A DNA stretch of 22,110 nucleotides from the NCBI GenBank assembly GCA_965262315.1, contig CBDHFJ010000145.1:1-22110 (forward strand), read 5' to 3'. Position numbers and translations under genes: made by a program. Shown in pieces: positions 15,254 to 22,110 of this stretch (position 1 is its first letter; every line of letters begins with the position of its first letter). This DNA comes from JBCCFK01 sp965262315. GTDB lineage: Bacteria > Actinomycetota > Acidimicrobiia > Acidimicrobiales > UBA8592. The notes below the pieces were generated by a model. It made no database searches and was not told the origin of the DNA. It was given only the letters and a program-made list of their open reading frames with translations.

Positions 15254-16141
15254 ATGCGTCTCGACATCGACTCGCTCCGAGCGTTCCGAGCGATCGTCGA
15301 GAGTGGCAGCTTCACCGGTGCCGCCTCTCGGCTGTACCTCACGCAGTCGGCGGTGAGCTGGAAGATCAAGCGCCTCGAGGAGCGGCTCGGCCACACCCTG
15401 CTCGTGCGCAAGGGCAAGGGGATCGAGCTGACCGAGATGGGCGAGGAGTTGCTCCGTCACGCCGAGCGCATCCTGGACGCCCACGACGAGGCGGTCGCCA
15501 GCCTCGAGCTGAGCGAGCTGTCCGGGACCGTCCGCCTGGGCTGCAACGACGAGCCCGACGTCGCGGGCATCGCCGAGGTGATCCGTGCGTTCCAGGTCCG
15601 CCATCCCCAGGTGCGGGTGCACACACGGATCGCGTTGAGCAGCGTCGTGAGCTCCTGGCTGCGAGCCGGTGAGCTCGACCTCGCCATCGTGCAGGTGGTG
15701 TCCGACGATGTCGAGGAGCACGATGTGGTGCTGCGGACCGACCAGCTGGCGTGGTTCGCCCACCCGGCACTCGTCCTGCCCGAGGATGGCAAGATTCCGT
15801 TGGTCACGTTCGGGCCCAAGTGCTTCTACCGGCCGATCGCCGAGCGCCGGCTGCGTGACGCGGGCCTCGACTACGCCGTGACCATCGAGTGCGAGAGTTC
15901 GTCGGGTGTGGTGGCCGCGGTCGAGGCGGGACTCGGCGTGGCGCTGTTGAACATGCGGCACCCGGCGGCGCCGTCGAAGATCCGGCACTGGCAGGAGGTG
16001 GTCCTTCCGGCCGAGCTGCCGGAGGTGAGCCTCGTCGCCCGGCGATCCAACCGATCGCGCGATGCAGCGGTCCGCAGCCTGCTCGGTGAGCTGGTCAGCG
16101 GCTTCCGCGACGACACCATCCAGGTGGCGGCACCCGGCTGA
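15254..16141 (+). CDS. LysR-family transcriptional regulator
   Basis: 295 residues, normal for the family. The N-terminal winged helix-turn-helix spans about residues 3-62 (LRAFRAIVESGSFTGAASRLYLTQ, then SAVSWKIKRLEERLG). The effector-binding domain runs from about 90 (GTVRLGCNDEP) to the end. The Ser after TQ is typical of LysR recognition helices. The inducer is unknown. ATG 15254 is the start because the DNA-binding domain begins there. It lies between the thrH-VOC pair and an MFS gene, all on the same strand; it may control either side. Confidence 0.9.
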   Translation: MRLDIDSLRAFRAIVESGSFTGAASRLYLTQSAVSWKIKRLEERLGHTLLVRKGKGIELTEMGEELLRHAERILDAHDEAVASLELSELSGTVRLGCNDEPDVAGIAEVIRAFQVRHPQVRVHTRIALSSVVSSWLRAGELDLAIVQVVSDDVEEHDVVLRTDQLAWFAHPALVLPEDGKIPLVTFGPKCFYRPIAERRLRDAGLDYAVTIECESSSGVVAAVEAGLGVALLNMRHPAAPSKIRHWQEVVLPAELPEVSLVARRSNRSRDAAVRSLLGELVSGFRDDTIQVAAPG

Positions 16142-16194
16142 CCGCGCGATCTGACGGACGCCGCGAAATTCGCTCTTCCTCCGACGGTTCCGGA

Positions 16195-16200
16195 TAGCGT
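16195..16200 (+). promoter_or_regulatory. Possible -10 element (TAGCGT) close to the MFS start
   Basis: TAGCGT ends 8 bases before GTG 16209, and no ribosome site is visible there, so the MFS transcript may be leaderless. The -35 is not clear. Confidence 0.3.
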
Positions 16201-16208
16201 GCCGCCCG

Positions 16209-17534
16209 GTGACCGACGTCGTTTCGCCCGAGGCCGAGGATCCGAACCTCGGAGGCCCGTGGATTCCCACCTCGTCGGTCGCGGCCGCGACCTGGGCGCT
16301 GTTCGTCGGGTTGGGACTGGTCATGATGGGCAACGGGCTGAACGGCTCGGTGCTGGGTGTGCGGTCCGAGGCCGAGGGGTTCGGCCTGGCCGTCACCGGT
16401 GTGGTCATGGCGGCGTACTTCGCCGGCTTCCTGGTGGGGACCATGTACGCCGAGCACGCGTTGAAGAACGTGGGGCACATCCGGGTCTTCGCCGCGCTGG
16501 CCTCGATGGCGTCCTCGGCCGTGCTGATCCACGCGTTGTCGGTCAACCCCGTCACCTGGGCGTTCATGCGCTTCCTGTTCGGCGGCTGCATGGCCGGGCT
16601 GTACGTGGTGGTCGAGTCGTGGCTCAACGACCTGGCCACCAACAAGACCCGTGGACGCCTGCTGTCGATCTACATGATCGTCACCATGGGCAGTCTGTCC
16701 GTCGGGCAGCTCATGTTGAACATCGACGACGAGAGCGGCTTCCGCCTGTTCGTCCTGGCCTCGGTCCTGGTCTCGCTGTCGCTGGTCCCGGTGACGCTGT
16801 CGGCCGCCAGTGCTCCGCCGCTGTCGGTGCCCGAGCCGATGGGACTCCGGAAGTTGGCGGCGACCGCCCCCACCGGCGTGGTCTCGTCGTTCCTCACCGG
16901 CGCCGCAGCCGGTGGTCTGATCGGCATGGGCGCGGTGTACGCGGCGTCGGCAGGGCTCAGCCAGAGCAGGATCTCGGTCTTCCTCACCGCACCGTTGGTC
17001 GGGGCCATCGTGGCCCAGTGGCCCATCGGCTGGTTGTCCGACCGGTTTCCGCGCCGGGGCGTGATGTTCGCGGTGTCGCTGGCGGGAACACTCGGCGCCC
17101 TCGCCGCGCTGTTGGTCGACGACGGTTCGGTCGCTGCGATCGTGGCCATGGGGGTCGTGGGGGCCACGATGTTCCCGCTGTACTCGCTGTCGATCGCCTA
17201 CACGAACGACTGGATCAGGGTCGAGCAGATCCTCGGGGCCAGCGCCACGCTGGTGCGCGTCAACGGCAGCGGCGCCATCGTCGGGCCGTTGGCCGCTGCC
17301 GGCCTGATGGCGGCGTTCGGTGAGCGACTCTTCTTCTGGTGGCTCGCCGCGGCCATGGGGTGCGTGGCCGGCTATCTCCTGTTCCGGATCGTCGCCCGCG
17401 ATCCGCTGCCGTTCGACCAGCAGCGCGACTATGTGCCGTTCCCCGCCCGGGCATCCGGCGTGGCCGCCAACCTCATCCCGCGGCGCCGTCGAACCCGGCC
17501 GGCGACCCGGCCGGACGATCAGGCCCCGGTGTAG
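16209..17534 (+). CDS. Major facilitator superfamily transporter
   Basis: 441 residues with about twelve hydrophobic segments. Examples are TWALFVGLGLVMMGNGLNG, FGLAVTGVVMAAYFAGFLVG and GLIGMGAVYAASAGL. The loop-2 region YAEHALKNVGHIRVFA and a second-half WLSDRFPRRGVM carry the family's charged motif. The overall pattern resembles the YcaD-like group of MFS proteins, whose substrates are poorly known. The C-terminus is a basic cytoplasmic tail. The GTG start at 16209 follows a 67-base gap after lysR. The last 16 bases overlap the end of the convergent Rieske oxygenase gene. Confidence 0.88.
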   Translation: MTDVVSPEAEDPNLGGPWIPTSSVAAATWALFVGLGLVMMGNGLNGSVLGVRSEAEGFGLAVTGVVMAAYFAGFLVGTMYAEHALKNVGHIRVFAALASMASSAVLIHALSVNPVTWAFMRFLFGGCMAGLYVVVESWLNDLATNKTRGRLLSIYMIVTMGSLSVGQLMLNIDDESGFRLFVLASVLVSLSLVPVTLSAASAPPLSVPEPMGLRKLAATAPTGVVSSFLTGAAAGGLIGMGAVYAASAGLSQSRISVFLTAPLVGAIVAQWPIGWLSDRFPRRGVMFAVSLAGTLGALAALLVDDGSVAAIVAMGVVGATMFPLYSLSIAYTNDWIRVEQILGASATLVRVNGSGAIVGPLAAAGLMAAFGERLFFWWLAAAMGCVAGYLLFRIVARDPLPFDQQRDYVPFPARASGVAANLIPRRRRTRPATRPDDQAPV

Positions 17535-18766
17535 GGCAGCGGATTGGCACCACAGCCATAGCGCGGCGTGGCGTCGTCGGGGTCGCCGTCGGGGATCCGG
17601 TCGAGGCCGACGAACCGGTCCGCCAGCATGTTGTGGAACCGGTGCAGCGGCTCCTCGAACCTGGGTGACAGTCTCCCTGGGGTGTAGCCACCGGAGGTGA
17701 GTCCGCGCTGGCCGCGTTCGACGATGTCGATGTCCTCGGCATTGACGTCGAGCCAGAACTGTCGGGTGCGGGCGAAGGCCTCCGCAGGGACGTGGCGGGT
17801 CGACGCGGGCAGCAGCCACGTGCACGTCTCCAGGGTCACGCCGGGCGAGAGTGGCTGCAGCCGCATCACGAATGCGTGGTTGGGCAACACCGAGAGCAAC
17901 ACGTTGGGGAAGATGCTCAGGAAGCGACCGCTGGCCGCGTCGGAGGCATTGAGCCCCGCGGCGATGGGCATCGCCGTCCAGTCGTCGCGGTCGTCGCCGG
18001 AGACCGGCGTGGTGGTCTGGCCGCAGTACATGCCGGGCCCCTGGTACCGGTAGTGGTCCTCGACCCGGGACACCTTGGCGAGCTCGGGATGCACCCACGT
18101 CAGGTGGTAGTACTCCTGGTAGTTCTCGGCGATCAGCTTCCAGTTGGCGTTGATGGTGATGGTCAGGGTCTCGACCGGCCGCCAGGTCTCGAGGCGATAG
18201 CCCGCCAGTCGGGCCTCCAGGTCGCCGAGCCAGGCGGTCAGCGGGGCCACCGTCGGGTCGAGGCATGCGAACACCAGGCAGCCGGACTGGGTCACCCGCA
18301 CCGGGTGCAGGCCGTAGTCGGCCCGGTCGAAGTCGGCGATGCCGGCCTCGTCGAAACGAGGCGTGGCCACCAGGGTGCCGTCGAGCGCGTAGCCCCAGCG
18401 GTGATACGGGCAGCGGATGGTGCCGCGGATGTCGCAGTCCTCGTCGGCGAGTGCGGTGCCGCGATGACGGCAGCTGTTGAGGAACGCGCGGAGCTCGCCG
18501 TCGGTGGTGCGGGTGATCACGATCGACGTGGACCCGAGCGTGCGGACCAGCAGGCGGCCCGGTGCGAGGTCGGCGGTGAGGGCCACCGCGACCCAGCCGG
18601 CACCGAAGACCCGTTGCTGCTCGACCTCGAAGAACGTTGGGTCCGCGTAGGTCTCGGCGGGGAGTCCGGTCGCTTCCTCGACCGGTCGGCGGGTGCCCGC
18701 CCACGATCGTTCGTCGGTCCAGTCGTGGCCAGCGTCCCCCGTCACCGCGTCATGGTGCCACGTCAC
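17519..18766 (-). CDS. Rieske non-haem iron oxygenase, quaternary-ammonium type alpha subunit
   Basis: 415 residues. Likely hydroxylates an N-methyl or neighbouring carbon of a betaine-like compound, causing demethylation or cleavage. The Rieske [2Fe-2S] ligands are C99-x-H101 and C119-x2-H122. The mononuclear iron site is in NWK (208-210) through ENYQEYYHLTWVHPE, with H221 and H226. The residue three before H221 is E218, a bridging Glu as in carnitine oxygenase CntA and as in choline monooxygenase/GbcA-like proteins, where most ring-hydroxylating dioxygenases have Asp. The likely third ligand is an Asp in FWLDVNAEDIDIV. Start GTG 18766 is the first in the frame; GTG at codon 8 is an alternative. 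It needs a reductase that is not in the window. It is divergent from the cyclic-nucleotide-binding gene. Confidence 0.87.
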   Translation of the reverse strand: MTWHHDAVTGDAGHDWTDERSWAGTRRPVEEATGLPAETYADPTFFEVEQQRVFGAGWVAVALTADLAPGRLLVRTLGSTSIVITRTTDGELRAFLNSCRHRGTALADEDCDIRGTIRCPYHRWGYALDGTLVATPRFDEAGIADFDRADYGLHPVRVTQSGCLVFACLDPTVAPLTAWLGDLEARLAGYRLETWRPVETLTITINANWKLIAENYQEYYHLTWVHPELAKVSRVEDHYRYQGPGMYCGQTTTPVSGDDRDDWTAMPIAAGLNASDAASGRFLSIFPNVLLSVLPNHAFVMRLQPLSPGVTLETCTWLLPASTRHVPAEAFARTRQFWLDVNAEDIDIVERGQRGLTSGGYTPGRLSPRFEEPLHRFHNMLADRFVGLDRIPDGDPDDATPRYGCGANPLPYTGA

Positions 18767-18907
18767 GTGTGCGCTCGCAGACGAGCGTGGTCATGGTCGG
18801 CTGACGGGGGTCGATCATTGTTCGACACTTGTTCATTTCCATGCAATGTCTCGTTGAGCTTCGCCCGGGCTCCGTTTCGTAGGCTGACGTAGTTCAGGAG
18901 GCACCGA
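18767..18907. promoter_or_regulatory. Divergent promoter region
   Basis: A 141-base gap between divergent genes, AT-richer in the middle. TTGTTC occurs twice 11 bases apart (18818-18823 and 18829-18834), one helical turn. It is flanked by CATTG (18816-18820) and CAATG (18844-18848). Minus-strand TTGCAT with AACAAT 18 bases on is a weak promoter candidate for the Rieske gene; TAGGCT (18880-18885) may serve the plus-strand gene. Confidence 0.35.
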
Positions 18908-19255
18908 ATGGCCGAGATCAATCTGTTCCGAACCGCTGAGAAGCAGCGTGAGTTGGGCACCGGTGAGGTGCTCTTCGAGGCAGGGGACCCCGCCAAGGAC
19001 ATGTACGGCGTCATCTCCGGCTCGGTCGAGATCTACCGCGACGATGACGTCATCGAGGTCGTCGAGGCCGGCGGCATCCTCGGTGAGGTCGCCCTGCTGG
19101 CCGACGCGCAGCGCTCGCTCGGGGCCCGTGCGGCCGAGGACTCGCTGGTCGCCGTGGTCGACGAGGCCGAGTTCCTGCGACTCGTCAAGATGAATGCCTT
19201 CTTCTCGCTGGAGGTCATGCGCCTCCTGGCCATGCGTCTCCTTCGCGACGGCTGA
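18908..19255 (+). CDS. Stand-alone cyclic-nucleotide-binding-domain protein
   Basis: 115 residues, a single Crp-like cNMP-binding fold without a DNA-binding or enzyme domain. Seen: a beta-roll start (LGTGEVLFEAGDPAKDMYGVISGSVEIY, split by two turns) and a phosphate-binding cassette-like GGILGEVALLADAQRSLGARA, where the Glu and Arg of the cassette are present. A C-terminal helix follows. ATG 18908 is preceded by a strong AGGAGG at 18896-18901. It could bind cAMP or cGMP and act on a partner, or be a scaffold; no partner is evident. It is divergent from the Rieske gene and convergent with the HD gene. Confidence 0.85.
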   Translation: MAEINLFRTAEKQRELGTGEVLFEAGDPAKDMYGVISGSVEIYRDDDVIEVVEAGGILGEVALLADAQRSLGARAAEDSLVAVVDEAEFLRLVKMNAFFSLEVMRLLAMRLLRDG

Positions 19256-19280
19256 CCCACCCCTCCCGGGTCAGCCGTCG
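19246..19280. terminator. Bidirectional terminator hairpin containing both stop codons
   Basis: CGACGGCTGACCC (19246-19258) and its exact complement (19268-19280) enclose a 9-base loop. The stem includes the TGA of the plus-strand gene (19253-19255) and the stop of the minus-strand gene (19271-19273). The 13-bp perfect match suits termination from both sides, though no long T-run is present. Confidence 0.7.
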
Positions 19281-19861
19281 AGAGGAGCGATCCCCGGCAC
19301 GCGTGACGGCCGTCCGAACACCTCGTCGAGGATCGGGCGGAAGGTGTCGATTCCGAAGCTCGGGTAGTCGGGGTCGAAGCAGTTCTGGTCGTAGTTCGCG
19401 CAGAACGTCACGCAGGCGTGGTGATGCGGCGAGCCCGCATGGGCGTCGCGGGCGTTGCGGTCCCCACCCAGATGGTGGAAGTAGTAGTACCCCTGGAACA
19501 ACCCGTGATGACGGACGACCCAGGTGGCCTCCTCGTCCACATAGGGCGCCAGGAGTGCGGCCGCAGCCTCCGAGTGGTTCTCCGGAGCGAAGGCATCGCC
19601 GATGTCGTGCAGGAGTGCCGCCGTCACCAGGTCCGGTCGCTCGTCGGCGCGGAGGGCCCGAGAGGCCGCCTGGAGCGAGTGTTCGTAGCGGTCGACCTGG
19701 TACCCCAGCTTCGGGCCGGCGAGCATGCCCAGGATGCTCAGCAGGTTGTCCACGAGGGCGCCGCGTGCGTGCTGTTCGAAGAGCGGGACCAGGAGCTCGT
19801 AGTCCTCCCGCGTGCCCTCCTCCATGCGTGTCCAGTCGACGCTTCGCTCCTGTGCGGTCAT
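19271..19861 (-). CDS. HD-domain protein, possible PhnZ/TmpB-like diiron oxygenase
   Basis: 196 residues from ATG 19861. Metal-binding candidates are H61 (YEHSLQ), H85-D86 (LLHDIGD), H96, H118/H119 (VRHHGLFQGYYYFHH), H129/H130, and D158 or D163 (YDQNCFDPDY). HD proteins of this shape include PhnZ and TmpB, which use two irons and O2 to cleave phosphonates, and inositol oxygenase is related; ordinary HD phosphohydrolases share only the core. I infer the oxygenase branch from the Tyr before the first His and the extra His residues, but the ligand spacing was not aligned. A GTG start at 19897 is also possible and would leave only 10 bases after mttB. It is last in the cluster with mttB and the corrinoid activator. 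Confidence 0.75.
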   Translation of the reverse strand: MTAQERSVDWTRMEEGTREDYELLVPLFEQHARGALVDNLLSILGMLAGPKLGYQVDRYEHSLQAASRALRADERPDLVTAALLHDIGDAFAPENHSEAAAALLAPYVDEEATWVVRHHGLFQGYYYFHHLGGDRNARDAHAGSPHHHACVTFCANYDQNCFDPDYPSFGIDTFRPILDEVFGRPSRVPGIAPLDG

Positions 19862-19907
19862 GGCGCCAGTCTCACATCGGCTGCGCTCGCCCGCCACGCG
19901 AGGCCGC

Positions 19908-21443
19908 TCAGTAGGCCTGATCGGGCATGGACGCCTTGCGCTTGGCGACGTACTCCTGGAGCTCCTCGTCGATGGCCTCGTCGAGGGGTGGGGCCTCGTA
20001 CTCGGCGAGGAGTTGCTTCCAGCGGGTGTTGGCGCGCTGGGCTGCGGTGAGGCTGCCCTCTTCCTCCCACTGCTCGAAGCTGTTGTTGTCGGCGATGGCC
20101 GAGCGGTAGAACGCGGTCTCGAAGTTGGCCAGGGTGTGCGCGTTGCCGAGGTAGTGCTCGCCGTGCGGGTTGGTCCGGAACGCGTCCATGGCCTGCCCGT
20201 TGTCGGACAGGTCGATGCCTCGGGCGTAGACCTCCATCATCCCCAGCTGGTCGGCGTCGAGGATCAGCTTCTCGTAGCCGATGGCGAGCCCGCCCTCCTG
20301 CCAACCTGCGGCGTGGAGGACGAAGTTGACGCCGGCGTTGACGGTGGGGAGCAGGGTCGACGCGGACTCGTACGCGGCTTGGGCGTCGGGGTACTTGGAC
20401 GACGTGAACTGACCCCCGGACCGGAACGGCAGGTTCAGCCGTCGGGCGAGACCCGCCATCACGTGGATGGCCTGCCCCGCCTCGGGGGTGCCGAAGGTGG
20501 GGGCACCGGTGGCCATCGACATCGACGAGGCGAACGTGCCGAAGATGACCGGCGCACCCGGGCGGACGAGCTGGACGTACGCCATGCCCGACAGGGCCTC
20601 GGCCAACGACTGGGCTGCCAGCCCGGCGACGGTCACCGGCGACATCGCGCCCGCCAGGATGAACGGCGACATGATGCAGGCCTGGTTGGCGCGGGCGTAC
20701 TCGGTGGCCGCGCCCAGCATCGTGGCGTCCCACCGCAGCGGCGAGGACGCGTTGATCAGCGAGGTCATGACGGTGCGGTCCGCCAGGTCGCCCCCGAACG
20801 CGATGCGTGCCATCTCGATCGAGTCGGCGGCCCGTTCGGCTGCGGTCACCGACCCCATGAAGGGTTTGTCGCTGTAGCGGAGGTGGGCGTAGATCATGTC
20901 GAGGTGGCGCTTGTTCACCGGCACGTCGACGGGCTCGCACACGGTGCCGCCCGAGTGGTGCAACGACGGCAGCTGGTACGTGAGCTTCACGATGTTCTGG
21001 AAGTCCTCGAGGCTGGCGTAGCGGCGCCCGTTGTCGAGGTCCATCGCGAAGGGTGAGCCGTAGTTCGGTGCGAACACGGTGGCGTTCTCGCCGATCTTGA
21101 CGCTGCGCTCCGCGTTGCGGGCGTGCTGGGTGTAGACCGCCGGCGCGCTGGCCCGGACGATCTCGCGGCACATGCCCTTCGGGAACCGGACCAGTTCGCC
21201 GTCCACGTCGGCGCCGGCGTCGCGCCACAGTTCCAGTGCCTCGGGGAACTCCTGGAACGCCACGCCGACCTCGCTCAGGATGGTCTCGGCGTTCTCCTCG
21301 ATCTGGGCGTAGCCCTCCTCGTCGAGCATGTCGACCGGTGGGAGCGTGCGCTCCAGGTAGGCGACGGTGGTCGCCGCTCTCGACGCCCGCGCCGCCTGCC
21401 GTCCGGCCCGGCCGCCCGATCGGCGGCCTCGTCGCTCACTCAT
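19908..21443 (-). CDS. MttB-family corrinoid methyltransferase, non-pyrrolysine
   Basis: 511 residues; full length for the trimethylamine methyltransferase family (MTTB). Transfers a methyl group from a methylated amine to a cobalamin-binding partner. Family features seen: AETILSEVGVAFQEFPEALELWRDAGADVDG (in two stretches), an R-P-G-A-P barrel strand, SGGQFTSSKYPDAQAAYES, and AAGWQEGGLAIGYEKLILD. There is no in-frame TAG, so it is of the pyrrolysine-free type, whose studied members act on glycine betaine and related quaternary amines rather than trimethylamine. The first 25 residues are basic and low-complexity. ATG 21443 has GAGGG a few bases upstream and overlaps the stop of the corrinoid activator (ATGA). 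The substrate is unknown. Confidence 0.92.
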   Translation of the reverse strand: MSERRGRRSGGRAGRQAARASRAATTVAYLERTLPPVDMLDEEGYAQIEENAETILSEVGVAFQEFPEALELWRDAGADVDGELVRFPKGMCREIVRASAPAVYTQHARNAERSVKIGENATVFAPNYGSPFAMDLDNGRRYASLEDFQNIVKLTYQLPSLHHSGGTVCEPVDVPVNKRHLDMIYAHLRYSDKPFMGSVTAAERAADSIEMARIAFGGDLADRTVMTSLINASSPLRWDATMLGAATEYARANQACIMSPFILAGAMSPVTVAGLAAQSLAEALSGMAYVQLVRPGAPVIFGTFASSMSMATGAPTFGTPEAGQAIHVMAGLARRLNLPFRSGGQFTSSKYPDAQAAYESASTLLPTVNAGVNFVLHAAGWQEGGLAIGYEKLILDADQLGMMEVYARGIDLSDNGQAMDAFRTNPHGEHYLGNAHTLANFETAFYRSAIADNNSFEQWEEEGSLTAAQRANTRWKQLLAEYEAPPLDEAIDEELQEYVAKRKASMPDQAY

Positions 21444-22110
21444 CCTTCTTCCCTCGTGCTCGTCGACCGGGCACGTCGACGACGTCTCCCCCCGGCCTGA
21501 TTGCCAGTTGCCGATGGAGCGGTCGAGTGCGGGAACGCGAGGGCCGTGACGAACAGCTCCTGGAAGCGCGGCTCGGTCGCCGTTTCGATCTTCGTGACCT
21601 CGCGCACCACCCGCTCGACTTCGTCGCGCTGCGTCTGCGAGAGCAGGACACGTGCGGCGCCGCTGCCGGCGCTGTTGCCGACCGCGCGGACGGCGTCGAT
21701 CGGGGTGTCGGGCACCAGCCCCACGACCATGGCGTGAGCCGGGTCGATGTGGGCGCCGAACGCGCCGGCCAGGCGGATCTCGTCCACCGCGGTGAGCTCG
21801 GCGTGCTCCATGAGCAGCTCGATGCCGGCGCGCAGGGCGGCCTTGGCGAGCTGGATCGCCCGCACGTCGGCCTGGGTGACATGGATGTCGCCGTGCAGGA
21901 CGTAGGAGAACGTGCGCTCGTCGGGCACGATCCGTTCCGTGCGCTCGGCGAGGTCGCCGCGGATCACGCCCTGCTGGTCGATGACGCCGGCCGAGACCAG
22001 CTCGCTGATCGCCTCGATGATGCCCGAGCCGCAGATTCCCGGAACGCCGGTGGCCGCGGTCGCCTCGCCGAAGCCCTCGTCGGTGGACCACAGATCGGAT
22101 CCGATCACCT
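21440..22110 (-). CDS. Corrinoid-protein reductive activator (RamA/RACo-like, ASKHA ATPase), C-terminal part
   Basis: Uses ATP to reduce inactive Co(II) corrinoid to Co(I), restarting methyl transfer. About 222 residues are visible; the N-terminal part, with the expected ferredoxin domain, lies beyond the right edge. Seen: GICGSGIIEAISELVSAGVID, RLAGAFGAHIDPAHAMVVGL, VGNSAGSGAARVLL and EPRFQELFVTALAFP, all typical of the DUF4445/RACo C-terminal region. The stop overlaps the mttB start by four bases (ATGA), so the two are translationally coupled. This supports a corrinoid route for MttB. The corrinoid protein itself is not in view and may lie further right. Confidence 0.9.
   Translation of the reverse strand, partial: VIGSDLWSTDEGFGEATAATGVPGICGSGIIEAISELVSAGVIDQQGVIRGDLAERTERIVPDERTFSYVLHGDIHVTQADVRAIQLAKAALRAGIELLMEHAELTAVDEIRLAGAFGAHIDPAHAMVVGLVPDTPIDAVRAVGNSAGSGAARVLLSQTQRDEVERVVREVTKIETATEPRFQELFVTALAFPHSTAPSATGNQAGGRRRRRARSTSTREEG

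Noticed and set aside
17492..17512. CCCGGCCGG direct repeats near the MFS end as a terminator
   Set aside because: They encode the basic tail in frame and are ordinary low-complexity GC sequence.
16095..18704. Long open frame (869 codons) on the minus strand
   Set aside because: Arg/Pro/Gly/His-rich shadow translation opposite the MFS and LysR genes and out of frame with the Rieske gene; typical of GC-rich DNA.
19908..21443. Pyrrolysine in MttB
   Set aside because: No in-frame TAG occurs in the gene; the family has many pyrrolysine-free members.
19908..22091. MttB extended upstream to 727 codons
   Set aside because: The extra part is an out-of-frame reading of the corrinoid activator gene; ATG 21443 has a ribosome site and the ATGA junction.

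Overview
The window is GC-rich bacterial DNA, densely coded, with GTG starts, ATGA or 1-nt gene junctions and actinobacterial-looking proteins. I infer a free-living aerobic actinobacterium, possibly of the class Acidimicrobiia; the taxonomy is a guess from base composition and protein style. No rRNA, tRNA, insertion sequence or CRISPR array was seen.

Left part (1-4671): an NAD-linked, molybdenum or tungsten formate dehydrogenase operon. The catalytic subunit is cut by the left window edge and carries an in-frame TGA at 224-226, exactly where the metal-binding Sec/Cys of formate dehydrogenases lies. It is followed at the E. coli fdhF spacing by a hairpin with a GGUCUG apical loop and a bulged U. 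This is a selenoprotein gene, not a broken one. It overlaps a NuoE-NuoF fusion (NAD, FMN and Fe-S). After a pair of 54-bp palindromic repeats comes a ferredoxin-type subunit that ends in the N-terminal Fe4S4 domain normally belonging to the catalytic subunit.

Middle part (4765-14041): a soluble four-PAS protein with a short chemoreceptor signalling domain, an FAD-dependent oxidoreductase, and a complete family-5 (peptide/opine/nickel type) ABC importer. The importer consists of a Tat-type lipoprotein binding protein, two permeases and one double-ATPase fusion. A promoter candidate precedes the binding-protein gene and a perfect 13-bp hairpin follows it.

Right part (14137-22110): a ThrH-type phosphoserine phosphatase, a VOC protein, a LysR regulator, an MFS transporter, and on the minus strand a Rieske oxygenase of the quaternary-ammonium type (bridging Glu). 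A lone cyclic-nucleotide-binding domain protein follows on the plus strand. The last minus-strand cluster is a corrinoid-protein reductive activator (partial), an MttB-family methyltransferase without pyrrolysine, and an HD-domain protein resembling PhnZ/TmpB-type oxygenases.

A working model (inference): methylated amines or betaines are imported and demethylated, by the Rieske enzyme with O2 and/or by the MttB corrinoid route. The C1 units are oxidised to formate, and the selenocysteine formate dehydrogenase converts formate to CO2 with reduction of NAD. The selenocysteine machinery (selA, selB, selC, selD), the corrinoid protein and the C1-folate genes are not in the window.
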